Below, piece by piece: positions 16,878-25,825 of a stretch of 64,000 nucleotides of DNA. The position numbers and the translations under genes were made by a program. Location: positions 930,001-994,000 of the forward strand of contig OZ246407.1 of assembly GCA_965231025.1 (NCBI GenBank). Reading direction: 5' to 3'. This DNA is from PALSA-1335 sp965231025 (GTDB lineage Bacteria > Patescibacteriota > Gracilibacteria > UBA1369). Every line of letters begins with the position of its first letter. Position 1 is the first letter of the stretch. The notes beneath the pieces are model-generated. The model saw only the letters and a list, made by a program, of their open reading frames with translations, did not search any database and was not told the DNA's origin.

Positions 16878-18809
16878 ATGGACGATCAGCCTCCAATGTT
16901 CAAAATGCCCAACCGCAAGCCGGGAAACAGTTTTATCTATCTCGTCATCGTAGCCCTGCTCGTCGCGGCCGCATACATTATCTTCAACCCGGGAACCAGC
17001 AATATCAAAAAAATCACGCTCGACCAGTTTGTCCAGCAGGCGAAATCCGGTGAAATCGCCAAAGTCATCGTCAAAGACGACAAACTGAACATCACGAGAA
17101 TCGACGACAGCCTGGAATACGCCTATAAAGAACCGACGGCAACGCTGGACGACCTGCTGAAGGACGTACCGGAACAGGTCAAAAAAGATATCGTCCGGGA
17201 AGTACAGCCTTCGGACGGACAGGACTTCTGGCTGAACCTCTTCATCAGCGTATTGCCGTTCCTTCTGCTCGTGGGCTTCTTCGCATTCATGATGAAACAG
17301 GCACAGAACAGCAACAACCAGGCGATGTCTTTCGGCAAAAGCAAGGCGCGCCTGTACGACAAGGAAAAACAAAAAACCACCTTTGAAGACGTCGCCGGGG
17401 CCAAAGAGGCAAAGGAGGAACTCGTGGAAATCGTGGACTTTCTGAAGAACCCGAGCAAATACACCACCATGGGAGCAAAAATCCCCAAGGGGGTTCTGCT
17501 GGTGGGCGCGCCGGGTACCGGTAAAACACTGCTCGCCCGTGCGGTGGCAGGTGAAGCCAACGTCCCTTTCTTTAATATTTCCGGTTCGGAATTTGTTGAA
17601 ATGTTCGTGGGTGTAGGCGCAAGCCGCGTCCGCGACCTGTTCAAAAGAGCAAAACGGAACGCCCCCTGCATCGTGTTCATTGATGAAATCGACGCCGTGG
17701 GACGCCAGCGCGGCGCGGGACTGGGCGGCGGACATGATGAACGCGAACAGACCCTGAACCAGATCCTCACCGAAATGGACGGTTTCGAAAAAGACACGAA
17801 CGTCATCGTCATGGCGGCAACAAACCGCCCCGATGTTCTTGATCCGGCTCTGCTGCGCCCGGGACGTTTTGACCGCCGCATCGTGGTGGACGTTCCCGAC
17901 ATCGCGGACCGCGAAGCGATTCTCAAGGTACATAGCCGCAACAAACCCATCGGCAAAAACGTGGACTTCAACAAAATTGCGCAGCACACACCGGGATTCG
18001 CAGGCGCCGACTTGGAAAACCTCATGAACGAGGCGGCCATCCTGTCCGCCCGCCGCAACAAAAAAATCATCGAAATGTCCGAGCTGGAAGAAGCCATCGA
18101 AAAAGTGGTGATGGGACCGGAACGCAAATCCAGGGTACTCAGCAAGGAGGAAAAAAAGATCACCGCCTACCATGAAGTCGGCCACGCCCTCGTGGGACAG
18201 CTCCTCCCGAACTGCGACCCCGTCCACAAAGTTTCCATCGTCTCCCGCGGCATGGCCCTTGGGGTCACATGGTTCCTACCCGAAGAGGACAAACATCTCA
18301 AATCCAAGAGCAAATTCGAAGACGAACTCTGCTCGCTCCTCGGCGGATATATTTCAGAAATCACCTTCTTCGGCGAAATGAGCACCGGCGCTTCCAATGA
18401 TCTGGAAAAAGCCACGAACATCGCCCGGGCCATGGTCACCAAATATGGCATGAGCTCGCTCGGCCCGATCATTTACGGTGAACAGAACAATGAAGTGTTC
18501 CTGGGACGGGACTTTGGGCATGTCCGCAACTATTCGGAAGATATTGCCGGAAAGATCGACGCGGAGATGAAAAAAATCCTTCAGAAAGCCGAAGACCGCA
18601 CCCGGCAGATCATCACCACGCATAAGGACAAAATGGATGAAATCGTGGCGTTGCTCCTCAAAAAAGAGACGATCAACCGCAAGGAGTTCATCAAATTCTT
18701 CGGCGAAAAAGAGGAAAAAGAGATCGAGAAGAAGCGCCGCAGAATAGAAGAGCTCAACGAGGAGGGTGAACCGTCAGGAGAACTCACACCGGCAAAATCA
18801 AAAAAATAA
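16878..18809 (+). CDS. ftsH: ATP-dependent zinc metalloprotease FtsH
   Basis: A 643-residue membrane-anchored AAA protease that degrades misfolded membrane and regulatory proteins. It has two N-terminal membrane helices (about 20-38 and 118-138) around an extracytoplasmic domain, an AAA domain with Walker A GAPGTGKT near residue 210, Walker B FIDEIDAVGRQRG and the second region of homology, and the zinc site HEVGH near residue 432. The usual HEAGH has Val in place of Ala, which keeps the HExxH metal ligands. The pore loop FVEMFVGVGASRVRD is intact. A 54-bp pyrimidine-rich leader separates it from tilS; there is no Shine-Dalgarno sequence. Confidence 0.96.
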   Translation: MDDQPPMFKMPNRKPGNSFIYLVIVALLVAAAYIIFNPGTSNIKKITLDQFVQQAKSGEIAKVIVKDDKLNITRIDDSLEYAYKEPTATLDDLLKDVPEQVKKDIVREVQPSDGQDFWLNLFISVLPFLLLVGFFAFMMKQAQNSNNQAMSFGKSKARLYDKEKQKTTFEDVAGAKEAKEELVEIVDFLKNPSKYTTMGAKIPKGVLLVGAPGTGKTLLARAVAGEANVPFFNISGSEFVEMFVGVGASRVRDLFKRAKRNAPCIVFIDEIDAVGRQRGAGLGGGHDEREQTLNQILTEMDGFEKDTNVIVMAATNRPDVLDPALLRPGRFDRRIVVDVPDIADREAILKVHSRNKPIGKNVDFNKIAQHTPGFAGADLENLMNEAAILSARRNKKIIEMSELEEAIEKVVMGPERKSRVLSKEEKKITAYHEVGHALVGQLLPNCDPVHKVSIVSRGMALGVTWFLPEEDKHLKSKSKFEDELCSLLGGYISEITFFGEMSTGASNDLEKATNIARAMVTKYGMSSLGPIIYGEQNNEVFLGRDFGHVRNYSEDIAGKIDAEMKKILQKAEDRTRQIITTHKDKMDEIVALLLKKETINRKEFIKFFGEKEEKEIEKKRRRIEELNEEGEPSGELTPAKSKK

Positions 18810-18827
18810 ACACTTACCCAACACCCC

Positions 18828-19244
18828 ATGGCTTCAAAAATGCCGCTCCAAAAACAGGCTTTCCGTAAAACGCCGGTCAATCCGGTTCCGCAGCAACCCG
18901 AAGAAGAAAACGTGGAAGGACAACTGGCGCTGGACGTCTACCAGACCCAGAACGAAATCGTCATCGTAGCACCCATCGCCGGCGTCAAAATGAACGACAT
19001 CAGCGTTACCGTGACGGAAGACGTTCTCACCATTAAAGGAAAACGCTACCTGGAGTTCAACATCCCGGATGAAGACTACCTGACCCAGGAATGTTTCTGG
19101 GGAGATTTCTCACGCTCTATCGTACTGCCATCCTCGGCCGACACCAGCAAAATAAACGCCAGCATGAAGGACGCCGTGCTGAAAATCAGCATCCCCCGCA
19201 CCGAGCGCACCAAAACGCGCCTGATCAGAATCAAAACAGAGTAG
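18828..19244 (+). CDS. Hsp20/alpha-crystallin small heat-shock protein
   Basis: A 138-residue chaperone. Residues about 28-130 form the alpha-crystallin domain: YQTQNEIVIVAPIAGVKMND, then VTEDVLTIKGKR, then ECFWGDFSRSIVLPSSAD and MKDAVLKISIPR. The first 27 residues are a flexible polar tail. It follows ftsH by 18 bp, so a protease and a holding chaperone are probably co-expressed. The C-terminal I-x-I oligomerisation motif appears as LIRIK, close to consensus. Confidence 0.88.
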   Translation: MASKMPLQKQAFRKTPVNPVPQQPEEENVEGQLALDVYQTQNEIVIVAPIAGVKMNDISVTVTEDVLTIKGKRYLEFNIPDEDYLTQECFWGDFSRSIVLPSSADTSKINASMKDAVLKISIPRTERTKTRLIRIKTE

Positions 19245-19249
19245 CCCCA

Positions 19250-19284
19250 AACCCTAAGACCTAGGACCTAAGACCTCCCTTCTA
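19250..19284 (+). repeat. Five tandem heptads ending on the galU start codon
   Basis: Units aacccta, agaccta, ggaccta, agacctc, ccttcta run without interruption and the last A is the first base of the galU ATG. Same word set as the arrays before sbp and jag; no Shine-Dalgarno sequence is present. Confidence 0.8.
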
Positions 19285-20147
19285 TGAAGATCCGCAAAGC
19301 CGTATTCCCTGCAGCCGGTTTCGGAACCCGTTTTCTCCCCGTCACCAAATCCCAGCCAAAGGAGATGCTCCCCATCGTGGATAAACCGGTCATCCAGTAT
19401 CTCGTCGAAGAAGCGGTTGCTTCCGGCATCACCGAAATCATCATCGTCACCGGCCGCGGCAAACGTTCCATTGAAGACCACTTCGATTATTCCTTCGAAC
19501 TTGAACACACCCTGGTCGAAAAAGGAAAACATTCCCTATTAAAGGAGGTGCGCGACGTCGCCAGACTGGCAAAGTTCGTATATGTCCGGCAGCCGATGCC
19601 TCTGGGAGACGGGCATGCCATCCTTTGCGCCAAGGAGGTCGTAGGAGACGAACCATTTGCCGTCCTGTTCGGCGACGACATCGTGGACTTCAAAGTACCC
19701 GCCATTCAACAGCTGATAAACGTTTATGAAAAAACAGGCGGCTCCGTCATGGCGCTCCAGAAAATCAACAAGAAGGACAGCGAAAGCTACGGCATGATCA
19801 AACCCCGGTGGTCAAAAGGGCGCCTCCATGAAGTGGAGAAGCTCGTGGAAAAGCCAAAACCGAACCAGGCCCCTTCCGACTTGGCTATTATAGGTAAATA
19901 CGTCGTCACCCCGGAAATCATCGCCGCCCTGGAAAAAGCAAAACCGGGCCACGGAGGAGAGATCCGCCTGATCGACGGTTTCATGCAGCTCCAGAAAAAG
20001 CAAAAAATATACGGCTATGAGGTGGAAGGCAAACGATATGACACCGGAACCAAGCTCGGACTCCTCACGGCGAGCATCGATTTTGCGCTTAAAAGAAAGG
20101 ACCTCGGCCCAGATTTAAGAAAGTATCTCAAGTCTCTTGATTTATAG
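19284..20147 (+). CDS. galU: UTP--glucose-1-phosphate uridylyltransferase
   Basis: A 287-residue nucleotidyltransferase that makes UDP-glucose for surface glycans and lipids. The N-terminal nucleotide-binding signature AVFPAAGFGTRFLPVTKSQP is complete, followed by EMLPIVDKPVIQYLVEEAVA, the FGDDIVD metal-site region and GTKLGLLTASIDFALKR near the end. Length matches GalU. With GalE about 10 kb downstream it would provide UDP-galactose, the probable substrate of the sugar-phosphate transferase and glycosyltransferases nearby. The last codons contain the -35 box of the next gene. Confidence 0.95.
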   Translation: MKIRKAVFPAAGFGTRFLPVTKSQPKEMLPIVDKPVIQYLVEEAVASGITEIIIVTGRGKRSIEDHFDYSFELEHTLVEKGKHSLLKEVRDVARLAKFVYVRQPMPLGDGHAILCAKEVVGDEPFAVLFGDDIVDFKVPAIQQLINVYEKTGGSVMALQKINKKDSESYGMIKPRWSKGRLHEVEKLVEKPKPNQAPSDLAIIGKYVVTPEIIAALEKAKPGHGGEIRLIDGFMQLQKKQKIYGYEVEGKRYDTGTKLGLLTASIDFALKRKDLGPDLRKYLKSLDL

Positions 20148-20165
20148 TCGAAAAAAAGATATAAT
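20137..20165 (+). promoter_or_regulatory. Promoter TTGATT-N17-TATAAT for the TPR gene
   Basis: TTGATT at 20137-20142 overlaps the end of galU and TATAAT at 20160-20165 follows after 17 bp. Predicted start about 20172, giving a leader near 53 nt that includes a short hairpin (cccttgtaaggg). Confidence 0.78.
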
Positions 20166-20224
20166 TTCCTGATTTAGTTCAGAAGTTATATCCGCCCTTG
20201 TAAGGGTAAAAACAAAAAACAAAA

Positions 20225-20836
20225 ATGAAAACCGAAAAGAAAAACGATGTCGAGCTTTTGTTGGATGAAGCCGACCGGAAAAAAATGCAGGGAGAACACC
20301 ATGACGCCATCAAGATCTGTGAAAAGATTCTGATGAGCGACCTTGGCTGTATAGAGGCCTATGAAGAGATCGGCGACAATTACCTGAGTATGCGCCAGTA
20401 CGAAAAAGCCAAGAAAGCCCTCCAAAGGGCCCTGCAGCTTCACCCGCGCAGCGCCAACGGCAACTATCTGCTCGGTTTTGTCCATTCCGCCCTCGGAAAC
20501 TGGAAGAAGTCCATTGAACTTCTTGAAAAGTCCGACGACATTCAGCCGAACCATCCGGAAATCCTGCGCTGCCTTGGTTGGTCCATCTTCCACGAAGGCC
20601 AAAAAAAACGCGGGATCATCATTCTTGAACGCGCACTCAACCTGAGCAAGGAAGATCCTCTCATTTTAAGCGACCTGGGCATCTGCCACCTGAACGACAA
20701 AAACTTCGAACGGGCATCCATGCTCTTCAAAAGACTGCTGGACATTGAACCGAACAATGAAAAAGCCCGCGAATGTTTGAACGCGGTAAGATTCTTCCAG
20801 AAAGAGTACAAGAGGATCAAGAACAGGAACACCTAG
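20225..20836 (+). CDS. Tetratricopeptide-repeat protein
   Basis: A 203-residue soluble helical protein made of about five TPR units. The repeats are visible as EAYEEIGDNYLSMRQYEKAKKA, ANGNYLLGFVHSALGNWKKS, then PEILRCLGWSIFHEGQKKRG and PLILSDLGICHLNDKNFERA, each with the small residue at position 8 and Ala/Gly at 20. TPR proteins are scaffolds; no catalytic domain is fused. There is no signal peptide. The gene has its own strong promoter and a terminator, so it is monocistronic. Confidence 0.8.
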   Translation: MKTEKKNDVELLLDEADRKKMQGEHHDAIKICEKILMSDLGCIEAYEEIGDNYLSMRQYEKAKKALQRALQLHPRSANGNYLLGFVHSALGNWKKSIELLEKSDDIQPNHPEILRCLGWSIFHEGQKKRGIIILERALNLSKEDPLILSDLGICHLNDKNFERASMLFKRLLDIEPNNEKARECLNAVRFFQKEYKRIKNRNT

Positions 20837-20855
20837 CACCTCAAATGCAGGGTAA

Positions 20856-20881
20856 AGCTGCCGAATGGCGGCTATTTTTTT
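20856..20881 (+). terminator. Terminator after the TPR gene
   Basis: A hairpin (agctgcc-gaat-ggcggct) is followed by atttttttt on the plus strand. It overlaps the stop codon of the convergent methyltransferase gene. Confidence 0.7.
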
Positions 20882-22071
20882 GCACCGGACACAGCATCCC
20901 CCTTCGCTTCATACTGGTAGAGATAACAGCGGATAGTTCCGTTAAACAGCTTCCGGTTCTTATCCGGCTGGCGGCCCGTTCCTTCGGCAAAAAGCTTAGG
21001 GAACATGTCATCCGAGGTAATCAGATACATGGAACAATTGTTCGTCAGGGCAAATTGTTGACCAAGCCGGCGGTACATCTGCCTCACGCGTGCGGTGTCT
21101 TCCAGACGTTCGCCGTACGGCGGATTGCAGATAAACGTGCAGTCCTGGAATTTGCTGAAATCCAGTTCATTAAAGTCCGAGCGCTTAAAATTCAACCGCG
21201 CAATACCTGCCCGGTTGGCATTGTCTTCAGCCACCTTCAAAGCTTCCGCATCAATATCAAAGCCATAAATCGGCAACTTCTGCGGAACCACCGTAACCTG
21301 CTCTCCGGTCGTCAAAGAGGCCGCCTGAAAACCTTTCGCCAGTTTTTGAGCCTCCGCCCTTGCAACGGCAACATTCGCCTTATCGATCCACGGCCAGTCT
21401 TCAAAAGCAAACGACCGTAGAATTCCCGGCGCAACATTCATGGCAATCAGCGCGGCCTCAATGGGAATCGTCCCGCTCCCGCAAAAAAGGTCGACCAACG
21501 GCCTGTCGGGAGTCCACCCTGAAAGTTTCACCAAAGCCGAAGCCAACGTTTCCTTGATGGGAGCAACACCGGCGCTTATCCTGTACCCCCGTTTATGCAA
21601 ACTGACACCGGAAGTGTTCAACCCGATCACAACCTGATCCTTGTTCAGCTTCACCAATATCTCGAAAACCAATCCTGAATTTTCAGGCAGACTTTCCGTA
21701 TGATGGCCGGACTGAAGCCTCTTCACGATGGCCTTTTTCACAATACTCTGAATTGCCGGTTCGGAATGCAACACCGACCTCACGCTCGATCCATAAACCG
21801 GAAAAGCATCATTGGGACCGATATATTTCTCCCACTCAATGGCGAAAACGGCATCAAAAAGCTGATCAAAAGTCACCGCCACAAAGTCGCCCGTTTTCAT
21901 CAATATCCTGTCGGCGCATCGGGACCACATATTCGCGCGGATCATCGCCATTTCCTCACCCCGAAAGGTCACACGTCCGTCTTCGGTTTTTATCACCCAC
22001 AAACCTATCTTTTTCAGCTCGTCAAAAACCAGTTTTTCCAGCCCGAAGGGGCATGTTGCAAGTAATTCCAT
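20872..22071 (-). CDS. THUMP-domain rRNA (guanine-N2) methyltransferase, RlmL-N/TrmN-like
   Basis: A 399-residue protein with an N-terminal ferredoxin-like plus THUMP region (about 1-155) and a Rossmann methyltransferase domain (about 160-390). SAM-binding motif LVDLFCGSGTIPIEAALIA and the catalytic CNPPYGERL (N-P-P-Y, typical of N2-guanine methyltransferases) are visible. It corresponds to the N-terminal half of RlmL or to Trm14/TrmN-type enzymes; target base is therefore uncertain. The start MELLATCPFG at 22071 is chosen because the family begins with this strand; an upstream start adds 11 hydrophobic residues with no family support. Confidence 0.8.
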   Translation of the reverse strand: MELLATCPFGLEKLVFDELKKIGLWVIKTEDGRVTFRGEEMAMIRANMWSRCADRILMKTGDFVAVTFDQLFDAVFAIEWEKYIGPNDAFPVYGSSVRSVLHSEPAIQSIVKKAIVKRLQSGHHTESLPENSGLVFEILVKLNKDQVVIGLNTSGVSLHKRGYRISAGVAPIKETLASALVKLSGWTPDRPLVDLFCGSGTIPIEAALIAMNVAPGILRSFAFEDWPWIDKANVAVARAEAQKLAKGFQAASLTTGEQVTVVPQKLPIYGFDIDAEALKVAEDNANRAGIARLNFKRSDFNELDFSKFQDCTFICNPPYGERLEDTARVRQMYRRLGQQFALTNNCSMYLITSDDMFPKLFAEGTGRQPDKNRKLFNGTIRCYLYQYEAKGDAVSGAKK

Positions 22072-22148
22072 ACCCGCCAACCATAACAGAAAAAAGCACG
22101 GCACTCAAAGGCTCTTGAGGTCTGCGGCGAATTCACCTTCTTTTCTCA

Positions 22149-22176
22149 TTGCCAAAAAGCCTCAAAGCGCTACAAT
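22149..22176 (+). promoter_or_regulatory. rnpB promoter TTGCCA-N16-TACAAT
   Basis: TTGCCA (22149-22154) and TACAAT (22171-22176) are 16 bp apart. The predicted start at about 22183 coincides with the first base of the P1 helix of RNase P RNA. Confidence 0.75.
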
Positions 22177-22182
22177 AAGCCT

Positions 22183-22531
22183 GATTTTACCAGTGAGTGA
22201 TCGCCCCGCCTTGGCGGGGAGGAAAGTCCGAGCACCCAGGAACAGGATAACTCCTAACAGGAGCGCGTTCCGCCTCATAAGCGGAATGACGGAAAGTACC
22301 ACAGAGACGCATCAAAGGTGAAACGCCCCGCTATGGCGAGGGATCCTCCGGAGACGGAGAGATCAGGTAAACCCTATCCGGTGCAAGGTGGGATGGAAGC
22401 GATGGGACAAGCTGTGTTCCTCAGTCCAAAGCTTCCCGCCGCATGAGACGCTTAGCAATAAGCGCCCAAGAGAGATGATCACGCGCCTTCGCAAGAAGAC
22501 GACAAAACTCGGCTTATGATCTGGTAAAATC
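22183..22531 (+). ncRNA. rnpB: RNase P RNA (bacterial type A-like)
   Basis: The ends pair perfectly over 11 bp (gattttaccag with ctggtaaaatc, helix P1). Universally conserved blocks are present: gaggaaagtccgagcac (CR-I), acagagac, ggtgcaaggtggg (CR-IV) and gagatgatcac plus acaaaactcggctta near the 3' end (CR-V). Length of about 349 nt is ordinary. The RNase P protein gene rnpA is 34 kb downstream in the rpmH cluster. Confidence 0.96.
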
Positions 22532-22563
22532 ATAATGGGAATCCCCCTCTGATACCGTTCTCC

Positions 22564-24009
22564 ATGAAACCTTCCGAAATCGCCTTTGGCCTGATCCGCA
22601 TCCCATCGGATTTCCTGATGACGCTGCTGGCGTTCATCCTGGCGTACCGCATCCGTTCCATCAGCGGATTCATCCCGGGAATCAACCTCCCTTTTGACGT
22701 CGGCTCTTTCCCCCCCATCGATGAGTACATCAACTTCAGCATATTTGCCGCTGGATTTCTCGTCCTGATCTCGGTCATCCGGCGCATGTACTCGCTCAAA
22801 TCCACCGTCCGAACCGGAAGGGAGATCAAACAGATCATCATCACGACCTCCATGTGGCTCATGGCGATCATCGCGTACTTCTTTCTGATAAGGACATTCC
22901 CCTTTTCACGGCTTGCCCTGATTTACACCTGGCTTCTCGCCATCATCCTGATCTGCAGCGGCAGACTGCTCATCAGATCCATCCAGTATGTCACGCTGCA
23001 GGCAGGTATCGGGAAAAAGCCGATCCTCTTCATCGGCCATAACGTCATCACCCAAAGGCTTGCGATGGATTTCAGAAAAGACATCAGCTATGACGTCATC
23101 GGCTACATTGAAAATAAAAAAGAGGAGACCGAAAAAAACTTTCACCACCTCGGAACGCTCCAGGATCTGGCGCATATCGTCTCCAGACACAAAATCGAAG
23201 AGATCATCCAGACCAAAACCGACCTTACCCACCATGAAGGGGCGGACCTTTTGGCATTCTGCCGCGAACACCATATCCAGTTCAGTTTTGTCCCCGACCT
23301 CCTTGAGATCCAGCAGGCAAACATCGAAACCGAAACCTGGGGCGACATTCCGGTCATCAAGCTCAAACCCACCCCATTGGACGGCTGGGGGAAAGTCGGA
23401 AAAAGGGCTTTTGATATTATCGGGGCTACCGTCGGGCTGCTCATCCTCTCGCCTTTCCTGCTCATCACGGCCATCGCCATCAAACTGGATTCCAAAGGCA
23501 CGATCTTTTTCAAATTCCTGGACGACGGCAGCCGGGTAAAACGCGTGGGCGAACGGGGAAAACCGTTCAACTTCTACAAATTCCGGACCATGTACCCCAA
23601 CACCCACAACCTCCGATACACCAAGCTCGCCGAACAGAACACCCGCAAAGACTCTCCTCTCGTAAAAATCAAGGACGACCCCCGGATCACCAGGGTCGGA
23701 AAATTCCTCCGCAAAACCAGCATCGATGAACTTCCGCAGCTTATCAACGTTCTCAAAGGCGAAATGAGCCTGGTGGGGCCCCGCCCGCACCTCCCGGAAG
23801 AGGTCGCCAAATACCAGAAACACCATAAATTCGTCCTAGAGATCAAACCGGGCATCACCGGCCTGGCCCAGACCAGCGGCCGCAGCGACCTCAATTTTGA
23901 AGAGGAAGTGCGCCTGGACACCTATTACATTGAACACTGGTCCCTCTGGATGGATATCGGCATCATTTTCAAAACGTTCGGAGTGGTTTTCAAATCCTAC
24001 AACGAATAA
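22564..24009 (+). CDS. Polyprenyl glycosylphosphotransferase (WbaP/WcaJ family)
   Basis: A 481-residue membrane enzyme that transfers a sugar-1-phosphate from a UDP-sugar to undecaprenyl phosphate, the first step of exopolysaccharide or surface glycan assembly. Four to five N-terminal helices (to about residue 150) precede a Rossmann-like region (KKPILFIGHNVITQRLAMDF) and the bacterial sugar transferase domain (about 275-480) with KFRTMYPN, TSIDELPQLINVLKGEMSLV, then VGPRPHLPEEV and the final DTYYIEHWSLWMDIGIIFKT. All catalytic-domain landmarks are intact. GalU and GalE nearby could supply UDP-glucose or UDP-galactose. The sugar specificity cannot be read from sequence. Confidence 0.9.
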   Translation: MKPSEIAFGLIRIPSDFLMTLLAFILAYRIRSISGFIPGINLPFDVGSFPPIDEYINFSIFAAGFLVLISVIRRMYSLKSTVRTGREIKQIIITTSMWLMAIIAYFFLIRTFPFSRLALIYTWLLAIILICSGRLLIRSIQYVTLQAGIGKKPILFIGHNVITQRLAMDFRKDISYDVIGYIENKKEETEKNFHHLGTLQDLAHIVSRHKIEEIIQTKTDLTHHEGADLLAFCREHHIQFSFVPDLLEIQQANIETETWGDIPVIKLKPTPLDGWGKVGKRAFDIIGATVGLLILSPFLLITAIAIKLDSKGTIFFKFLDDGSRVKRVGERGKPFNFYKFRTMYPNTHNLRYTKLAEQNTRKDSPLVKIKDDPRITRVGKFLRKTSIDELPQLINVLKGEMSLVGPRPHLPEEVAKYQKHHKFVLEIKPGITGLAQTSGRSDLNFEEEVRLDTYYIEHWSLWMDIGIIFKTFGVVFKSYNE

Positions 24010-24071
24010 GTATGTAATACTTTTAGGATCTGTCCAGTTATGAGAAGCGAATATTCCTTCTCTCCCCTTTT

Positions 24072-25259
24072 ATGAATCCCAAAATCGTCACCGCAATCGT
24101 CAGTGCAAACTTTATTGCCAACCTGGTACTGGTCGGCTGCAGCACTCAAAACACTCAACAGGCGGCAACGCCCCAAAAAGACAACGTCACAACGCAGCAA
24201 TCAAGCCAAACGCAACAAGCGGAACAAAAAACCGGGTCATACGCCTACGTGGAGAAAAACATCACCAAAGCCATAAACCTGCAAACCGGGGAAATAACGA
24301 CCCTCCTTCCCAAAGAATATGAAATCATCAACCAACACGGTTACGGTGATCTTCCGGAATATTTCATCGTCCAAAAAGAAGAGACCCTATTGGCATACAA
24401 CATCAGGAATAAAACATTCCAGCCGATCACCATCAACCCGGTAATAAAAGAAAAAGCACGAGCCTGGGTATACCCGTCGATCACGGAAAAGAATAAATTT
24501 ATCATCCAAATAAACCACGGAAAACCTGTGGATGGCATGTACGACTTTGAAATCAAAAGCATCGAGGAGTTCACCTACGACGCCAATACCAACACCATTC
24601 AAAAAATTCAAGCCACCGAGTCCGCCGCCGGAGCCTATTCGACATGCAAAGAATACGACTCAAAGAACGACAAAATCTACTTTTGGCTCTGTGGGGAAGG
24701 CATAGGAAGTTCAGCCCCGCTCATATCCTTCGACCTCAAAACCAGAAAGGAAACAACATTGGCCTCCGAAAGCGAGTTGGGAATAACTGACGATCTGTTC
24801 GTGCACGTGTGGTTCAATCAGGGGAAATTTTACCTTCAGCCAGAATCCTGGTTCAAAGATGAAAAATTCGGAAAAATCATGGTAGTGGAAACAAGCGGAA
24901 AAACACCAATCAAAACCATGTACACCTTCACCGGGGAAACTTTTGAAAAAATAAAACAATTGAAAGAAACAGGGGTATTTCCCTACTCTATGATGCAGGT
25001 GAAAGAAAAAAACAGCTTCATCATCGGAATGGCTGCCGGAGTCATTGTTATGAAGTATGACGACCAAAAGAGGTTCACCGACATAACGGTCACACATGAA
25101 GACGCCATCTACCTCAACTTTTTATCCACAGACGGCAACGCTTTTTACTATAAAGGACGTAACAGCTTAAAAACCGTCGACCTGGAAAGTACAACCGTGA
25201 CAAGCATCCCGTTTACCGGGCCATTCGAAGAAATCGGACTGATAAACAACGAACAGTGA
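24072..25259 (+). CDS. Predicted lipoprotein of unknown function
   Basis: A 395-residue protein with a signal peptide and lipobox LVGC at about residues 20-23, then a 35-residue Gln/Thr-rich linker and a beta-rich body with repeating short strands (YAYVEKNITKAINLQTGEI, YDAKNDKIYFWLCGEG-like segments), suggesting a beta-propeller. No family is recognised. Base composition is AT-richer than the window average. The next two genes are on the same strand and share this composition; the lipoprotein at 25826 has a comparable layout. Anchoring on the outer face of the membrane is inferred from the lipobox. Confidence 0.65.
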   Translation: MNPKIVTAIVSANFIANLVLVGCSTQNTQQAATPQKDNVTTQQSSQTQQAEQKTGSYAYVEKNITKAINLQTGEITTLLPKEYEIINQHGYGDLPEYFIVQKEETLLAYNIRNKTFQPITINPVIKEKARAWVYPSITEKNKFIIQINHGKPVDGMYDFEIKSIEEFTYDANTNTIQKIQATESAAGAYSTCKEYDSKNDKIYFWLCGEGIGSSAPLISFDLKTRKETTLASESELGITDDLFVHVWFNQGKFYLQPESWFKDEKFGKIMVVETSGKTPIKTMYTFTGETFEKIKQLKETGVFPYSMMQVKEKNSFIIGMAAGVIVMKYDDQKRFTDITVTHEDAIYLNFLSTDGNAFYYKGRNSLKTVDLESTTVTSIPFTGPFEEIGLINNEQ

Positions 25260-25330
25260 TCATTTCAACGTCAGCAAAGACCTCAATTTTGACAAGGGTT
25301 ACCAAGAATAGATCTTGCCACTGTGAATTA

Positions 25331-25359
25331 TTGATTATTAAATACAGCTAAAGTATCAT
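25331..25359 (+). promoter_or_regulatory. Promoter TTGATT-N17-TATCAT placed for leaderless transcription
   Basis: TTGATT (25331-25336) and TATCAT (25354-25359) are 17 bp apart. The predicted start is 25366-25367, which is the ATG of the next gene. Confidence 0.55.
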
Positions 25360-25366
25360 CGGGAGG

Positions 25367-25804
25367 ATGACAACAAAAGAACAGGTTGAAAGATTCAAAA
25401 ATTCCCTGAAAGGAGCGGCGCTTCTGGTGGCAATAAATTTGGGCCTCTTAGTAGTCTACTTCGGATTAATGCAATTGGTTGATGTTTTCAACTTACCAAT
25501 GCCTTCAGACTCCGCCTATTTCCTGATCGATACACTCCGAAGCGTCGGTTATTTTCTGGTCCTTGTAGCCGGAGCTTTAGGCTACCTTGCAGGAAGAAAA
25601 ACAATAAACGACTCAATCATGCTTACAATCGGGTTTACACTTGGTATAGTTTACGGAATAGACATAATACTGCTGAACAATCTAAAGACCCAGGGAGACG
25701 CATTTGGAGCAGCGTTCTTAATGGTATATCAGATTCCACCTCTTCTTCTAAGTTTTTTGGGTTACAGTATAGCCAAAGCGCAATTAAAACTTCAAAAAAA
25801 ATAA
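25367..25804 (+). CDS. Small polytopic membrane protein, unknown
   Basis: A 145-residue protein with four predicted membrane helices (about 16-38, 52-75, 82-102, 115-137) and short polar ends; no family recognised. The region just before the ATG reads gggagg with no spacing, too close for a normal Shine-Dalgarno contact, and the upstream promoter would start transcription at the ATG itself, so translation may be leaderless. AT-rich composition matches the flanking lipoprotein genes. It is followed after 21 bp by another lipoprotein. Confidence 0.6.
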   Translation: MTTKEQVERFKNSLKGAALLVAINLGLLVVYFGLMQLVDVFNLPMPSDSAYFLIDTLRSVGYFLVLVAGALGYLAGRKTINDSIMLTIGFTLGIVYGIDIILLNNLKTQGDAFGAAFLMVYQIPPLLLSFLGYSIAKAQLKLQKK

Positions 25805-25825
25805 CTTATCTCATCTCCATTTTTT

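Noticed and set aside
16743..18227. Long minus-strand frame opposite ftsH
   Set aside because: Shadow of the ftsH codon pattern; rich in Phe, His and Asp as expected for an antisense read-through.
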